Shown here: positions 55,854 through 63,958 of the stretch, piece by piece
Layout of the letters: every line of letters starts with the position of its first letter
How positions within the stretch are numbered: position 1 is the stretch's first letter
From: Elusimicrobiales bacterium
Lineage (GTDB): Bacteria; Elusimicrobiota; Elusimicrobia; Elusimicrobiales; UBA9959
DNA: 64,000 nucleotides
Assembly (NCBI GenBank): GCA_028688015.1
Contig: JAQTZB010000002.1
Span: forward strand, 331,992 to 395,991
Reading direction: 5' to 3'
Made by a program: the position numbers and the translations under genes
Notes under the pieces: generated by a model
Told to the model about the DNA's origin: nothing
Seen by the model: the letters and a program-made list of their open reading frames with translations, nothing else
The model's database searches: none

Positions 55854-56591
55854 TTACAAATACGCTTGCAGTCGTCTTTCGACCACCAAAGGTCCGCTCC
55901 CCTTCATTATCTCCAGAATACCCTCAAGAACCATGGACTTCACCCGGACCTCCATCCAGACTTTCGCCCGGATCTTTCCCGCAATAGGGCCACAAACCAT
56001 ATTCGACAGGAATATCCCGTAAAATGCCGAGGTTATCGCGACAGCCATCGCCGGGCCCACGCTCTCAGGATTGGATAAATCCTTAAGCACCCCTATTATC
56101 CCGATAAGCGTCCCCAACAGACCGAACATCGGAGCCATTACGCCCACTGTTCGGTAAAAATTGGCCACTTCATTCATATCATCCACCCTATGGTTGATCT
56201 CCTGTTCCAGAACCTGGCGCACAAAATTGCTGTCATTGTATTCAAGGGCTGCTGTCGCGGCTCTGGCAAGAAATCCATTGGCGACATTAGTATCGGCTTC
56301 TTTAAACGCGCCAATGCCGCGCAGACGTGACTGGTCAGCCAACGCGACGATTACCGGGATAAGTTTCTCAGGTGATCCAGCATCATCCTCTCGAAATATC
56401 CAGAAGAACCCGGATACCGCCATAGCAATATGTTTTAAAGGGGTATTTATCAGGGTTGCGGCCAGCGTCCCGCCAATAACGACGACAACTCCATGCATGT
56501 TTATTAGAGATACTGACACCTGGTTCCCGACAAACCCTGCCACAATTAGTCCCGCCGCGACTGCGATACCGGCCAATGTTGCAACATCCAT
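55854..56591 (-). CDS. motA: MotA-like stator protein
   Basis: 245 residues with four membrane helices (about 4-24, 30-50, 146-168, 180-200). MotA core: INMHGVVVVIGGTLAATLIN at helix 2, the cytoplasmic loop with FVRQVLEQEINHR, then TVGVMAPMFGLLGTLIGIIG with the conserved Pro, and AITSAFYGIFLSN. It pairs with MotB (52249-52929) to drive the FliG-like torque domain of the neighbouring fusion. A strong ribosome site GGAGGAGG precedes the ATG. Confidence 0.94.
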   Translation of the reverse strand: MDVATLAGIAVAAGLIVAGFVGNQVSVSLINMHGVVVVIGGTLAATLINTPLKHIAMAVSGFFWIFREDDAGSPEKLIPVIVALADQSRLRGIGAFKEADTNVANGFLARAATAALEYNDSNFVRQVLEQEINHRVDDMNEVANFYRTVGVMAPMFGLLGTLIGIIGVLKDLSNPESVGPAMAVAITSAFYGIFLSNMVCGPIAGKIRAKVWMEVRVKSMVLEGILEIMKGSGPLVVERRLQAYL

Positions 56592-56618
56592 AAGTATCCT
56601 CCTCCGACCATGCGCCTC

Positions 56619-57557
56619 TTATACTCCCACGGGGATCTTGAACCAGAAAGTAGATCCTTTCCCCAAGCCAGGACTATTTGCGCCGATTTCCCCTTTATGG
56701 GAATGTACAATCTCCTGGGCTATTGATAACCCGAGCCCCCATCCCTGCTTGCGCAGTTTTTCATCTTTCTGGTATTTGGCTTGGTAAAATTTTTCAAAGA
56801 TCTTTTTTGTCTCGCTAGGATGTATCCCGATGCCGGAATCCTTTACGAGCACATCGATATTCCTTCCCTCCCGCTTAAAAGATATTTCCACGCGCTTCCC
56901 GGCAGGAGTAAATTTAATGGCGTTGTTGACCAGGTTCATAAACACCTGGGAAAGCCTGAATTTATCACCCTCCACCATTACGCCATCAGGCAGTTCGTGC
57001 AAGAGCAGTTCCACTCCCTTTTTCTGAGCGTTAATCAAGAGCCCAGGAAGAACATCCATGGCCAACTCCGGGAAATTGAAAACACTCTTCTCCATTTTCA
57101 ATTTTCCCGCCTCGATCATAGCCAGGTCCGTAAGGTCAGAAATAAGTCTCCCGAGTTGGTCCGTGGAACTGACAATATTCTTTAAATAAGCGGCCTCCTT
57201 CGCCCCCACCCGCTTCGTCATCAGTTCGCTAAATCCCCTGATAGATGCAAGGGGGGTCCTCACATCATGGACCACCATAGAAAGGAATTTGGACTTCATG
57301 TCGTTCAACCTGCTCAGTTCCTGATTCGAAAGGGAAAGTTTTTCAGACATTTCCTCCAGCTCACGCTTGCGCTGGAACAACTGCCCCTGCGCCAGGGTTA
57401 TCCGTTCCATATATTGCTGTATAACCATGTTGGAGAAATTTTGTCTTTGATTAAAAAAAGTGGACTGCATAAATCCCGACACTTGGGCCACCACCAAAAA
57501 ACCCGCTCCAAGAAGAAAGAGCATCATTGGGATAAGCGCTATAAGAATTATTTCCAT
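56619..57557 (-). CDS. Membrane-anchored sensor histidine kinase of the motor operon
   Basis: 312 residues. One N-terminal membrane helix (about 4-28), a coiled-coil linker (about 50-90), HisKA with H97 in MVVHDVRTPLASIRGFS, and HATPase_c with NLVNNAIKFTP, DSGIGIHPSE and GWGLGLSIAQE. No sensory domain, so it may sense through the linker or a partner protein. No response regulator is in the operon; the single-domain regulators at 34996 and 41533 are conceivable partners. Confidence 0.93.
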   Translation of the reverse strand: MEIILIALIPMMLFLLGAGFLVVAQVSGFMQSTFFNQRQNFSNMVIQQYMERITLAQGQLFQRKRELEEMSEKLSLSNQELSRLNDMKSKFLSMVVHDVRTPLASIRGFSELMTKRVGAKEAAYLKNIVSSTDQLGRLISDLTDLAMIEAGKLKMEKSVFNFPELAMDVLPGLLINAQKKGVELLLHELPDGVMVEGDKFRLSQVFMNLVNNAIKFTPAGKRVEISFKREGRNIDVLVKDSGIGIHPSETKKIFEKFYQAKYQKDEKLRKQGWGLGLSIAQEIVHSHKGEIGANSPGLGKGSTFWFKIPVGV

Positions 57558-57611
57558 ATGCTATTCCGGGCCCACAGCAATACTGCGCCCGCATCGCTTT
57601 CAATCAGAAAA

Positions 57612-59321
57612 TCATTTACTCTCCGTGCCCTGCGTCCAACCTTGCTCATCCATTAACTGTTTAGTCATCCTGTCTTCCGGGTTAAGTTGCACGGCTTTCC
57701 GATAGGCCCTTTTGGCCTTATCCTTGTCCCCCATCATAAAGTAAGCGGAACCAAGTCTGGTCCAGGCCACCGGGTTCTTCTCGTCAATAATGGAAACCTC
57801 CTCGCATTCCCTTACCGCCGCATCAAAATGCTGATCATAGAACCACCCGGCGGCTTTCCTCAACTTTTCCTTTACCAGCGCCTCTAGCGGGAGCACCTCA
57901 TCACGGCGCACCGGCATATTCACATAATCGCTCATCATATTCAGTAGTTCTTCATACATGACATCCCCATGGAGATCCGTTCCTGATGCAGCGTGGGCAA
58001 ACAGGAAACCTTTCAATTCCTTCCCTTCGATATAAGCAGAAATGGCCTCCGCCGCGAGGTTAGTTTGTTCCGAATCCCGCGCAAGCACCTGTTCTCTCTG
58101 AGGGATAGCCACCAATTTCAGGCCGACAATTATAGAATCAAGCCGTTTATTTACACGCCCCCATTCCCCATTCACTAAACCCGGATCAAGATTAAAAGCC
58201 TTCTGGATGTCGGCATACGCCGCGACATACTTTCTCTCTGCCAGGGCTTTTTGGGCCAATTCAAGGAAATCCTTTGCGAACATTTCCAATTTCTCTATCT
58301 TTTCTTTCGGAGCTATCAACTTGGCTTTCTCTGCGCGAGCCGTCTTCCCGGCCAATGGCTGCCTTGCCACCGGCGCGCCGAACCGCATTGAAACGCCCAG
58401 CTTGTGCATAGCCCCCAATTCCCCATATGGCGACATTGAGTAGTCTATGTCAAGGAGGGAAAGATGAAACCCCACTCCGACACGCAGCCCAGTCCCGACA
58501 GACTGGCCGCCACAATACCCGGCCCTGAAAGACAGTAGCTGATAGGCGACATACTCCGCTCCGAAGTCGGGATGATACTTTTCATCATTCGCTACAGTTT
58601 GGTCCAGACTTAGAATAAGGCCGGCATTTCCCCCCGGGTGGGAATGCCAGGACCCCCCCAGGGTAACAGAAACCGGCAGCGGCGAAGAACGGCGGTCGAA
58701 CTTCAGACCTGGCCCCAAATTCCTTACGCTAAGCGCAACGCGCAATTCCTGCGCCGGGACACTGCGCATCCAGTAGTTGGCAGGCCTGATATAATAAAGC
58801 ACCCCCAGATCGACAGCCGCGGTATTAGCCGAAGCATTTCCCAACTTCTCCCCTATCATTTTCACGCCCACACCCACATTCAGCACAGGGCGTTCTATCT
58901 CATCCTTTAGCAGCGCCCTGCCATATGCGCCGCCGACGGAATAATCCGAAGAGCCGACCTGGCCGGTCTTGGCCCCCTGAGAGTCATAGCCCTGAAAAGG
59001 CGCCACGCCCAGCCTTGTCAGAGTGAACCCGAGAGTGGAACCGTAATGAATAGGATAGACTGCCGAGAGATATTGATGAACGACATCCCCCATAGAATCG
59101 TTATATGTGGCAGCAAGCCCTGCCCCATCAACGCTGGCAAGCCCCGCCGGGTTCCACCACGCAGAATATGCGTCTTCAGAAACAGACGTATACGCTTCCC
59201 CCATGCCAGTTCCCCTGGGACTGGGCGAAAATCTCAAAAAGGACGCAGAAGCATCTCCGGCATTACTTGCGGCAGCAGGAGAACAAAGCGCAAAAAAAGT
59301 TCCGACGATAAACGCCAGCAT
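57612..59321 (-). CDS. PorV/PorQ-like outer-membrane protein with C-terminal TPR
   Basis: About 569 residues from ATG 59321, which gives the signal peptide MLAFIVGTFFALCSPAAAS; the frame also opens at 59357, eight nt from a predicted start point. Residues about 20-330 are an UPF0164/PorV-type beta-barrel: GMGEAYTSVSEDAYSAWWNP, SVGGAYGRALL, VRNLGPGLKF and RVGVGFHLSLLDIDY. The C-terminal part is periplasmic helical with a TPR (AWTRLGSAYFMMGDKDKAK). PorV-type proteins act in outer-membrane delivery in gliding/type 9 systems. First gene of the motor operon. Confidence 0.87.
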   Translation of the reverse strand: MLAFIVGTFFALCSPAAASNAGDASASFLRFSPSPRGTGMGEAYTSVSEDAYSAWWNPAGLASVDGAGLAATYNDSMGDVVHQYLSAVYPIHYGSTLGFTLTRLGVAPFQGYDSQGAKTGQVGSSDYSVGGAYGRALLKDEIERPVLNVGVGVKMIGEKLGNASANTAAVDLGVLYYIRPANYWMRSVPAQELRVALSVRNLGPGLKFDRRSSPLPVSVTLGGSWHSHPGGNAGLILSLDQTVANDEKYHPDFGAEYVAYQLLSFRAGYCGGQSVGTGLRVGVGFHLSLLDIDYSMSPYGELGAMHKLGVSMRFGAPVARQPLAGKTARAEKAKLIAPKEKIEKLEMFAKDFLELAQKALAERKYVAAYADIQKAFNLDPGLVNGEWGRVNKRLDSIIVGLKLVAIPQREQVLARDSEQTNLAAEAISAYIEGKELKGFLFAHAASGTDLHGDVMYEELLNMMSDYVNMPVRRDEVLPLEALVKEKLRKAAGWFYDQHFDAAVRECEEVSIIDEKNPVAWTRLGSAYFMMGDKDKAKRAYRKAVQLNPEDRMTKQLMDEQGWTQGTESK

Positions 59322-59371
59322 ATGGGAAATAAAGGGATAGCCCTCTGAATGCCTCATAATTCGGTATATAT

Positions 59372-59377
59372 AGTTTA
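59372..59377 (-). promoter_or_regulatory. Candidate -10 of the motor operon
   Basis: TAAACT (minus strand 59372-59377) within GTAAACTATATATA, 15 nt before the ATG at 59357. No consensus -35 at 17 bp, so control by another sigma factor or an activator is likely. Confidence 0.35.
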
Positions 59378-59523
59378 CGCACTTGCAAGGCTTTAATCAT
59401 GAGTAAATAACGAGAACCCGCCGATATTAGGCACAGGGATTTGAGGCCACTGGTTTTGTATAATTTCTTTAGGGTTTTTACGCTCATGCGCATTCCTAGC
59501 CGGGTGTAAATAAAGGGGGAGCA

Positions 59524-60375
59524 ATACCTACAGTATTTTCTGAAACATTGACCCGACTAAGAAAAGAAGCAGGCTTTCCTACCGCCTATCGCTTTTATCA
59601 CGCGAATGGCGGGGCGCCGGTTCTTAAGATCTCATACAGGAAGTACACCGCAGCGGAACAAGGAAAGATACTGCCGATCTTTTCAAGGCTTGGAGGGCTG
59701 ATCTTCGCACTTAGGATCGTCCCCCATAGCTTGCCAGGCAATGAACTGGTAACAGCCTGGCTCCGAACCATGGCGGGGGAAGACCATTTTCGGGAAATAT
59801 TGGGCCCCATGTTGAAAGACAGCCATAGCGGAGCCGTACTTTCTCCCGTACATAAAGCCATGAAGCGGGCCTTGGCCGGCAAGAAGTTCTTCATTAATCC
59901 GGAACAACTGGACGCCATATCAAAAACGCAGGCAAATTATATTTGTTTCCTGGCCCTATCTAACGATACTGGGACCTGGACAGCGCGCGAGTTGGCTCCG
60001 CTGGTTGAACTTGAAGAAAAATACTGCGTTAAAGCACTTAATGCTTTGACAGAGGCGAAAATATTGAAGCGTTCCGGACGCAGTTCATACAAATGTCCCT
60101 TGGCGGCAAACCTTGTAGAATATCCCCACAGGACAGCCGCAGTCAATATCATGATCGGAAGACTTCTAAAATACCAGGAGGACTTGATCGCAACAGGAAG
60201 CAACGCCTGGATGCGCAGAGGGATAATCCGCGCAGATGCGGATACTCTTTGCGGGTTCTTCCCTCTTATGTCCCTAAATCTATCTGCCGCCCACACCTAC
60301 GCTATCACCGAAAAAACCAATAAGTCTGCGCTATACGCAATAGAAGGGAAAATCACCAAATTGCGCAGCTTCTGA
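59524..60375 (+). CDS. HTH-like regulator-type protein divergent from the motor operon
   Basis: Recognisable frame PTVFSETLTRLRKEAGFPTA then YRFYHANGGAPVLKISYRKY, resembling the N-terminus of XRE-like or TIGR02147-like regulators; a second helical region at about 140-190 (WTARELAPLVELEEKYCVKA) looks like a winged helix. An ATG is missing: the best-placed codon is ATA at 59524, 3 nt after GGGGGA, with TTG at 59548 (no ribosome site) as the alternative. A TATAAT lies at 59459-59464. It may regulate the divergent operon 59357-52249. Confidence 0.7.
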   Translation: MPTVFSETLTRLRKEAGFPTAYRFYHANGGAPVLKISYRKYTAAEQGKILPIFSRLGGLIFALRIVPHSLPGNELVTAWLRTMAGEDHFREILGPMLKDSHSGAVLSPVHKAMKRALAGKKFFINPEQLDAISKTQANYICFLALSNDTGTWTARELAPLVELEEKYCVKALNALTEAKILKRSGRSSYKCPLAANLVEYPHRTAAVNIMIGRLLKYQEDLIATGSNAWMRRGIIRADADTLCGFFPLMSLNLSAAHTYAITEKTNKSALYAIEGKITKLRSF

Positions 60376-60645
60376 CCCGCGCGCATAATATATCGCTAGG
60401 AATAAAACAATTCTGTTGGTAAAGTCGCCGACGACTGTAACAATGTCTGGCGTTACTTCCGGGGCAGAATCCTTAGTTTTAGGATTATCCGCACCGCCTT
60501 TAAGCTGCTCCAAGGCGCTATTATCCGCCACCGCGTCGCGCAGGGCCGCAGGCACGTGCCCGGACGTCGAACGCAGGTTATAGGCGTAAAAACCTCCCGC
60601 CGCCACTACCGTCACCGCCGCAGACCATTTCAACTTAGTGTTCAT
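60331..60645 (-). CDS. Small exported or membrane-anchored protein
   Basis: 104 residues from ATG 60645, with AGGAGG 4 nt upstream; the frame is open further up but lacks a better start. N-terminal hydrophobic segment (WSAAVTVVAAGGFYAYNL), then a polar region and a second hydrophobic stretch (RIVLFLAIYYA). The last 45 nt overlap the end of the convergent gene. No family recognised. Confidence 0.55.
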   Translation of the reverse strand: MNTKLKWSAAVTVVAAGGFYAYNLRSTSGHVPAALRDAVADNSALEQLKGGADNPKTKDSAPEVTPDIVTVVGDFTNRIVLFLAIYYARGSEAAQFGDFPFYCV

Positions 60646-61105
60646 AATGCCTCCTGCATATTTCACCAGGCTTTTTAGCCCGTCAGTTCCTGTACACCGT
60701 ACCGCGACGTGCGTACTGCCTCGACTATAGCCTACAGTACGTACCCCCCCCCCGCTACTAAATTTATTTTTAAGTTTACGCCGCAAGACCTTTCGCTCAA
60801 TGCGCAGCACGGGCAACGCGGACCTCCGGGTGATGATGGGGGTCCGGCTCATCCCTGCCACACTCGGTCCTACCGGGCGTTATATAGTCAAGCGTGTCGC
60901 TTCATTTTACAACCGGCAATGAATGGGCTACGCGGGACGTGACGGGAAAAAGGGTCAGCCCGCCCGAAAACGGGCGGACCCCGAAGCCGCTATAGGGGTG
61001 TTTTAGATGTTCCGCGGATACGACACGCGCCCGGCGGGCGGGAACGGCCTTCGATCCTGAAGATCAGGCGCGTCCCGCTCCGCCGGGCGCTTTCAGCCGA
61101 CCCGG
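60646..61105. other. Intergenic region with C10 tract and hairpins
   Basis: 460 bp without credible genes. It holds a C10/G10 homopolymer (60744-60753) just upstream of a minus-strand TATAGT-like box (60724-60729), a hairpin 60960-60966/60971-60977 with AAAA loop, and a large imperfect hairpin with 11-bp outer arms 61027-61037/61080-61090. The last lies 15 nt after the stop of the gene at 61106-61684 and may terminate it. Confidence 0.5.
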
Positions 61106-61684
61106 TTACTCGGCGCACCCCTCCATGAAGGCAAAGTAGCCACCGTTGAAGTCTTCCTCGGTGAGGGCGTAGGTCTTCAGGGTGTCTTTTACCCCCTTGA
61201 TTTTGATATCGACTACGTAGCTGAGCCCGTCAGACCCGCAGACCGGCTCGGTAGTGGTCCTGACCTTGATGCCCAAGTCCGCGCGGACCTGTTTGGTCAC
61301 ATATTCCTTCGCGCTCTTGATAGCCTGCGGGGAGTCCACTACCTCGTCAATGGGGTATTTCTTGACAGGTTCCCAGAACGAGCTCGCCGGCCCCGCGGGG
61401 CGCCGCACCAGCAGAACGCCGTCGGTCCCGGTGCCGTCGTTGTCGTCCAGGCGGATATCCGCGTCCTTGGACATGAAATACTCTTCCGCCAGTGCTTTGA
61501 CTTTCTTGAGGGCGGCCGCACGCGCCGTAACCTCCTGGCTGGCGCTTTGGGCCGGCGCGGCAACAGCTATCCCGGCCTTGCCCGGATCCGCCGCCTTGCT
61601 CTCGCTGAGAGTATCAAACTCCTGCGCGCCCGCAACACCGCTCACGCCCAGCAGCACCGCCGCTATCATCACCTTCATGCTCAT
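61106..61684 (-). CDS. Secreted protein of unknown function
   Basis: 192 residues with a signal peptide (VMIAAVLLGVSGVAGAQEF). A linker (about 25-50) and a compact domain with KALAEEYFMSKDADIRLDDN and two Cys (VCGSDGLSYVVDI and MEGCAE) that may form a disulfide. No family recognised. AAGGAGAAAAACT precedes the ATG; own promoter upstream. Confidence 0.75.
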   Translation of the reverse strand: MSMKVMIAAVLLGVSGVAGAQEFDTLSESKAADPGKAGIAVAAPAQSASQEVTARAAALKKVKALAEEYFMSKDADIRLDDNDGTGTDGVLLVRRPAGPASSFWEPVKKYPIDEVVDSPQAIKSAKEYVTKQVRADLGIKVRTTTEPVCGSDGLSYVVDIKIKGVKDTLKTYALTEEDFNGGYFAFMEGCAE

Positions 61685-61754
61685 AGTTTTTCTCCTTAAG
61701 CCCCTTTAGTTAGTTTGTGGGCCTTCCGATGTCCGGCCCCCGCCTTCTGTGTAT

Positions 61755-61783
61755 AGTCTAGCGGAGCCCCCCGGCCTCACCAA
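61755..61783 (-). promoter_or_regulatory. Promoter for 61106-61684
   Basis: TTGGTG (61778-61783), 17-bp spacer, TAGACT (61755-61760) continuing as TAGACTATA. Start point about 65 nt before the ATG. Confidence 0.6.
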
Positions 61784-61940
61784 GAGCCAGATGGGCACAT
61801 AAGCGGAGGCATAGGGCCCGAGAGTTCCGCGCGGGGATTTTACCATTCCTTAACTTTAAAAGGCGCAGGCACTCCGGCGCAATCTTCACGTGTGTGGACC
61901 ACGGGTTCCCCTTAGTCCCGGATCGCAGAAGTGCAGTTGA

Positions 61941-62180
61941 GCGGGAACGCCGGCGGCCTTTCGTCGGAGGTCCCGGTTTATTTCCCGCGCCAGGAGTTGC
62001 GACGCAGTGGGGCGTGGTTTTGATGGGAAGATTGAGCTGACAATGGCCGGCAAGAAACGTGTTTACGCAAAAGGGGACTCTTACTTTATACCTAAAGACG
62101 TTCCGCATAGCGCCAAGACACAAAAAAGCTACAAGGATCTGACGCTGTTCGATCAAAAAGGCAGATATACGATCGAATAG
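61941..62180 (+). pseudogene. Decayed cupin-domain gene (C-terminal remnant)
   Basis: The plus-strand frame ending at 62180 reads KIELTMAGKKRVYAKGDSYF then IPKDVPHSAKTQKSYKDLT, the typical second half of a small cupin (GDSYFIPKDVPHS). The preceding half, ATQWGVVLMG, lies one frame away and joins at 62021-62030, so at least one frameshift separates them. No intact start remains upstream. Marks old horizontal or vestigial DNA in this interval (61685-62313), where no other gene is credible. Confidence 0.6.
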
Positions 62181-62313
62181 AGAGGCAGGATTTGGGGAAA
62201 TTGGGTCAGCCGAAAAGAGACGCAGCATGATTGCGCGAGGGTCGGAAAACTCGGACAAAAAGGACCGTTGGGTCCTTCCCGGCAGTTAAAACAGTTATCA
62301 ATGTCCGCTGCCT

Positions 62314-63543
62314 TCAGTTTACGATGATGCCATTCATTTTAACCGTCCGCGTGACCTCTTCGGTCTGCGGGCCGAAGTCGCCGTAAGAGCCGGCATCCAC
62401 CGTGCGGGTGTCGCTCAGCTTCTGCACCGGTCCGGCCGAGACGCGGCCGCCGTTGGCGGAAAGCCAAGCGGAGGCTTCCGGGGCGCAGTTCCCGGAGTCG
62501 CCGGACAGGCAGGCGCTCACGCCGCCTATGAAATTCCAGATCTTGTACGGGTCGTAGTTCTGGAATCCGCGGTTACTGTAGCCCGGGTAGGTCCAGCTAT
62601 CGCCCAGGCTACCGGTAAGTTCGGCCAGCGTCACCTCGCGGATGCGCCCGTTCCCGTCGGGGATGCCGCCGATGAGCCGCTCGGACACGGCCAGGCGCAG
62701 TTTGAAGACGTCGTCCAGCGAATAGTCGTATTTCCCGGCGGCTTTCAGCAACCCCAGGCCGTAGGGCGCGCAGCCGCCGCCTACTTTAGCCGCAGGGTCC
62801 TGCTTCCGGGCCATGTAGGAGACGTAAGGGTCCATATTGCTGGTGAAGTAAAGAATCTGCGCCGACGGCCGGGCCTCAAGGTCGTGCAGAGTGGCGGTCT
62901 TCGGGAAATGGAAGCTCCTGAAAAACTCCACCATGTCGCGCACCCTGCCGCAGGCCTGGGCGTCGATGGCCTGCTGCCAGTAGCGGGGAGAATTGCCGCC
63001 GCCGCCTTTGTAATAGATAAGCCGCATCCTGTTCTCGACGCCGCTGATGATGTGGCCATCCACGTAGTCCTCGAACAGGGCGCCAAGCCCCACCTTCTTC
63101 TTCATGATCAGTTCTTTGTCCACTTCGGGGAAGTCCTGGCCGGAAAAACTGCTCCAGGAATCGTAGGCCTCCCCGCCGGGCAGCGTGCACCGCACGTGAG
63201 CGATGGTATGGCCCATGGTGGATTTGTACGAGCGGGGGATGCTGCCTTCTTCGCCGAAATCCGAAGTGAAGTCCACCGTGGGGCCGCTTACTATAACCTG
63301 GCTCATGGCGATGCGCGCGAAATCTTTCAGCACGGTCCGGGGCTTGGACCAGTCCAGGATCCTGCGGGGAGGATAGGCGTAAACGGTAAGCGTACCGCCG
63401 CCCTCGGGAACAGGAAGGGGTACGACCGCCGCCTCCTGCGCCTGTCGGCCCGCGCTTAACTGTGAGAATGGTGATTCCTGGGCGCACAGGAGCGGGGTGG
63501 TAAAGAACCAAAGCGCCGCGTACATAAAATGTCGTTTAAGCAT
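62314..63543 (-). CDS. Secreted protein of unknown function
   Basis: 409 residues with a signal peptide (YAALWFFTTPLLCAQES). Contains RDMVEFFRSFHFPKTATLHD, several Cys that may form disulfides (GGVSACLSGDSGNCAPEA; VGGGCAPYGLGLLK) and YFTSNMDPYVSYMARKQDP. I recognise no family. A TAAACTATA -10-like sequence lies about 44 nt upstream of the ATG (63587-63592). Confidence 0.75.
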   Translation of the reverse strand: MLKRHFMYAALWFFTTPLLCAQESPFSQLSAGRQAQEAAVVPLPVPEGGGTLTVYAYPPRRILDWSKPRTVLKDFARIAMSQVIVSGPTVDFTSDFGEEGSIPRSYKSTMGHTIAHVRCTLPGGEAYDSWSSFSGQDFPEVDKELIMKKKVGLGALFEDYVDGHIISGVENRMRLIYYKGGGGNSPRYWQQAIDAQACGRVRDMVEFFRSFHFPKTATLHDLEARPSAQILYFTSNMDPYVSYMARKQDPAAKVGGGCAPYGLGLLKAAGKYDYSLDDVFKLRLAVSERLIGGIPDGNGRIREVTLAELTGSLGDSWTYPGYSNRGFQNYDPYKIWNFIGGVSACLSGDSGNCAPEASAWLSANGGRVSAGPVQKLSDTRTVDAGSYGDFGPQTEEVTRTVKMNGIIVN

Positions 63544-63640
63544 GTATAAGGTTGTCCACTCGGTCTGTTTCTCTGCCGCTGGATATAGTTTACGCTATCA
63601 ACCGCTTGTTCAGCAGTGTCCATAGACCTGGTGCGCTTTG

Positions 63641-63958
63641 TTAAACGGTCCAGCAGCAGGGCCCACGGAACTTTACCGTTCCTTTACCAGGCATTAATCT
63701 CCCAACAGTGGCTTTATCTTGCTGCTTAGGTCCGCAGCCCGGATCCGGAACGGCCTCCTGCGACTGGTGCGCTCCGCCGCCGTTGTCTGGAATATCTCTA
63801 TATCGCAGGACCAACAAAAGCGTCGGTGTTTTTTCATGGACAAGAAAATGTTCTGAAATCTCAATCACATCTTTGCCCAACTGAAAACTCACAAGCTCTC
63901 CCTCGTCAAAGAGCCCGGTCGCCGGATTTAAGCGCAGGGTGAAAATCTTGAGTTTCAT
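63641..63958 (-). pseudogene. Truncated gene like the N-terminus of HRDC-type accessory proteins
   Basis: The first ~56 residues (MKLKIFTLRLNPATGLFDEG to LLVLRYRDI, with ISEHFLVHEKTP) resemble the N-terminal domain of small proteins that normally continue into an HRDC domain and often accompany reverse transcriptase cassettes. Here the frame runs instead into low-complexity sequence (PDNGGGAHQSQEAVP) and stops at 105 codons, so the HRDC part is missing. Short GGAG lies 2-3 nt from the ATG. The right window edge may hold more of the locus. Confidence 0.5.

Noticed and set aside
59358..59400. FliA (sigma-28) promoter for the motor operon
   Set aside because: A TAAAGCC-like -35 is present, but no GCCGATAA-type -10 at the right spacing.
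61758..62258. 166-codon minus-strand gene
   Set aside because: It is antisense to the cupin remnant, has no ribosome site or family and a composition like random sequence.
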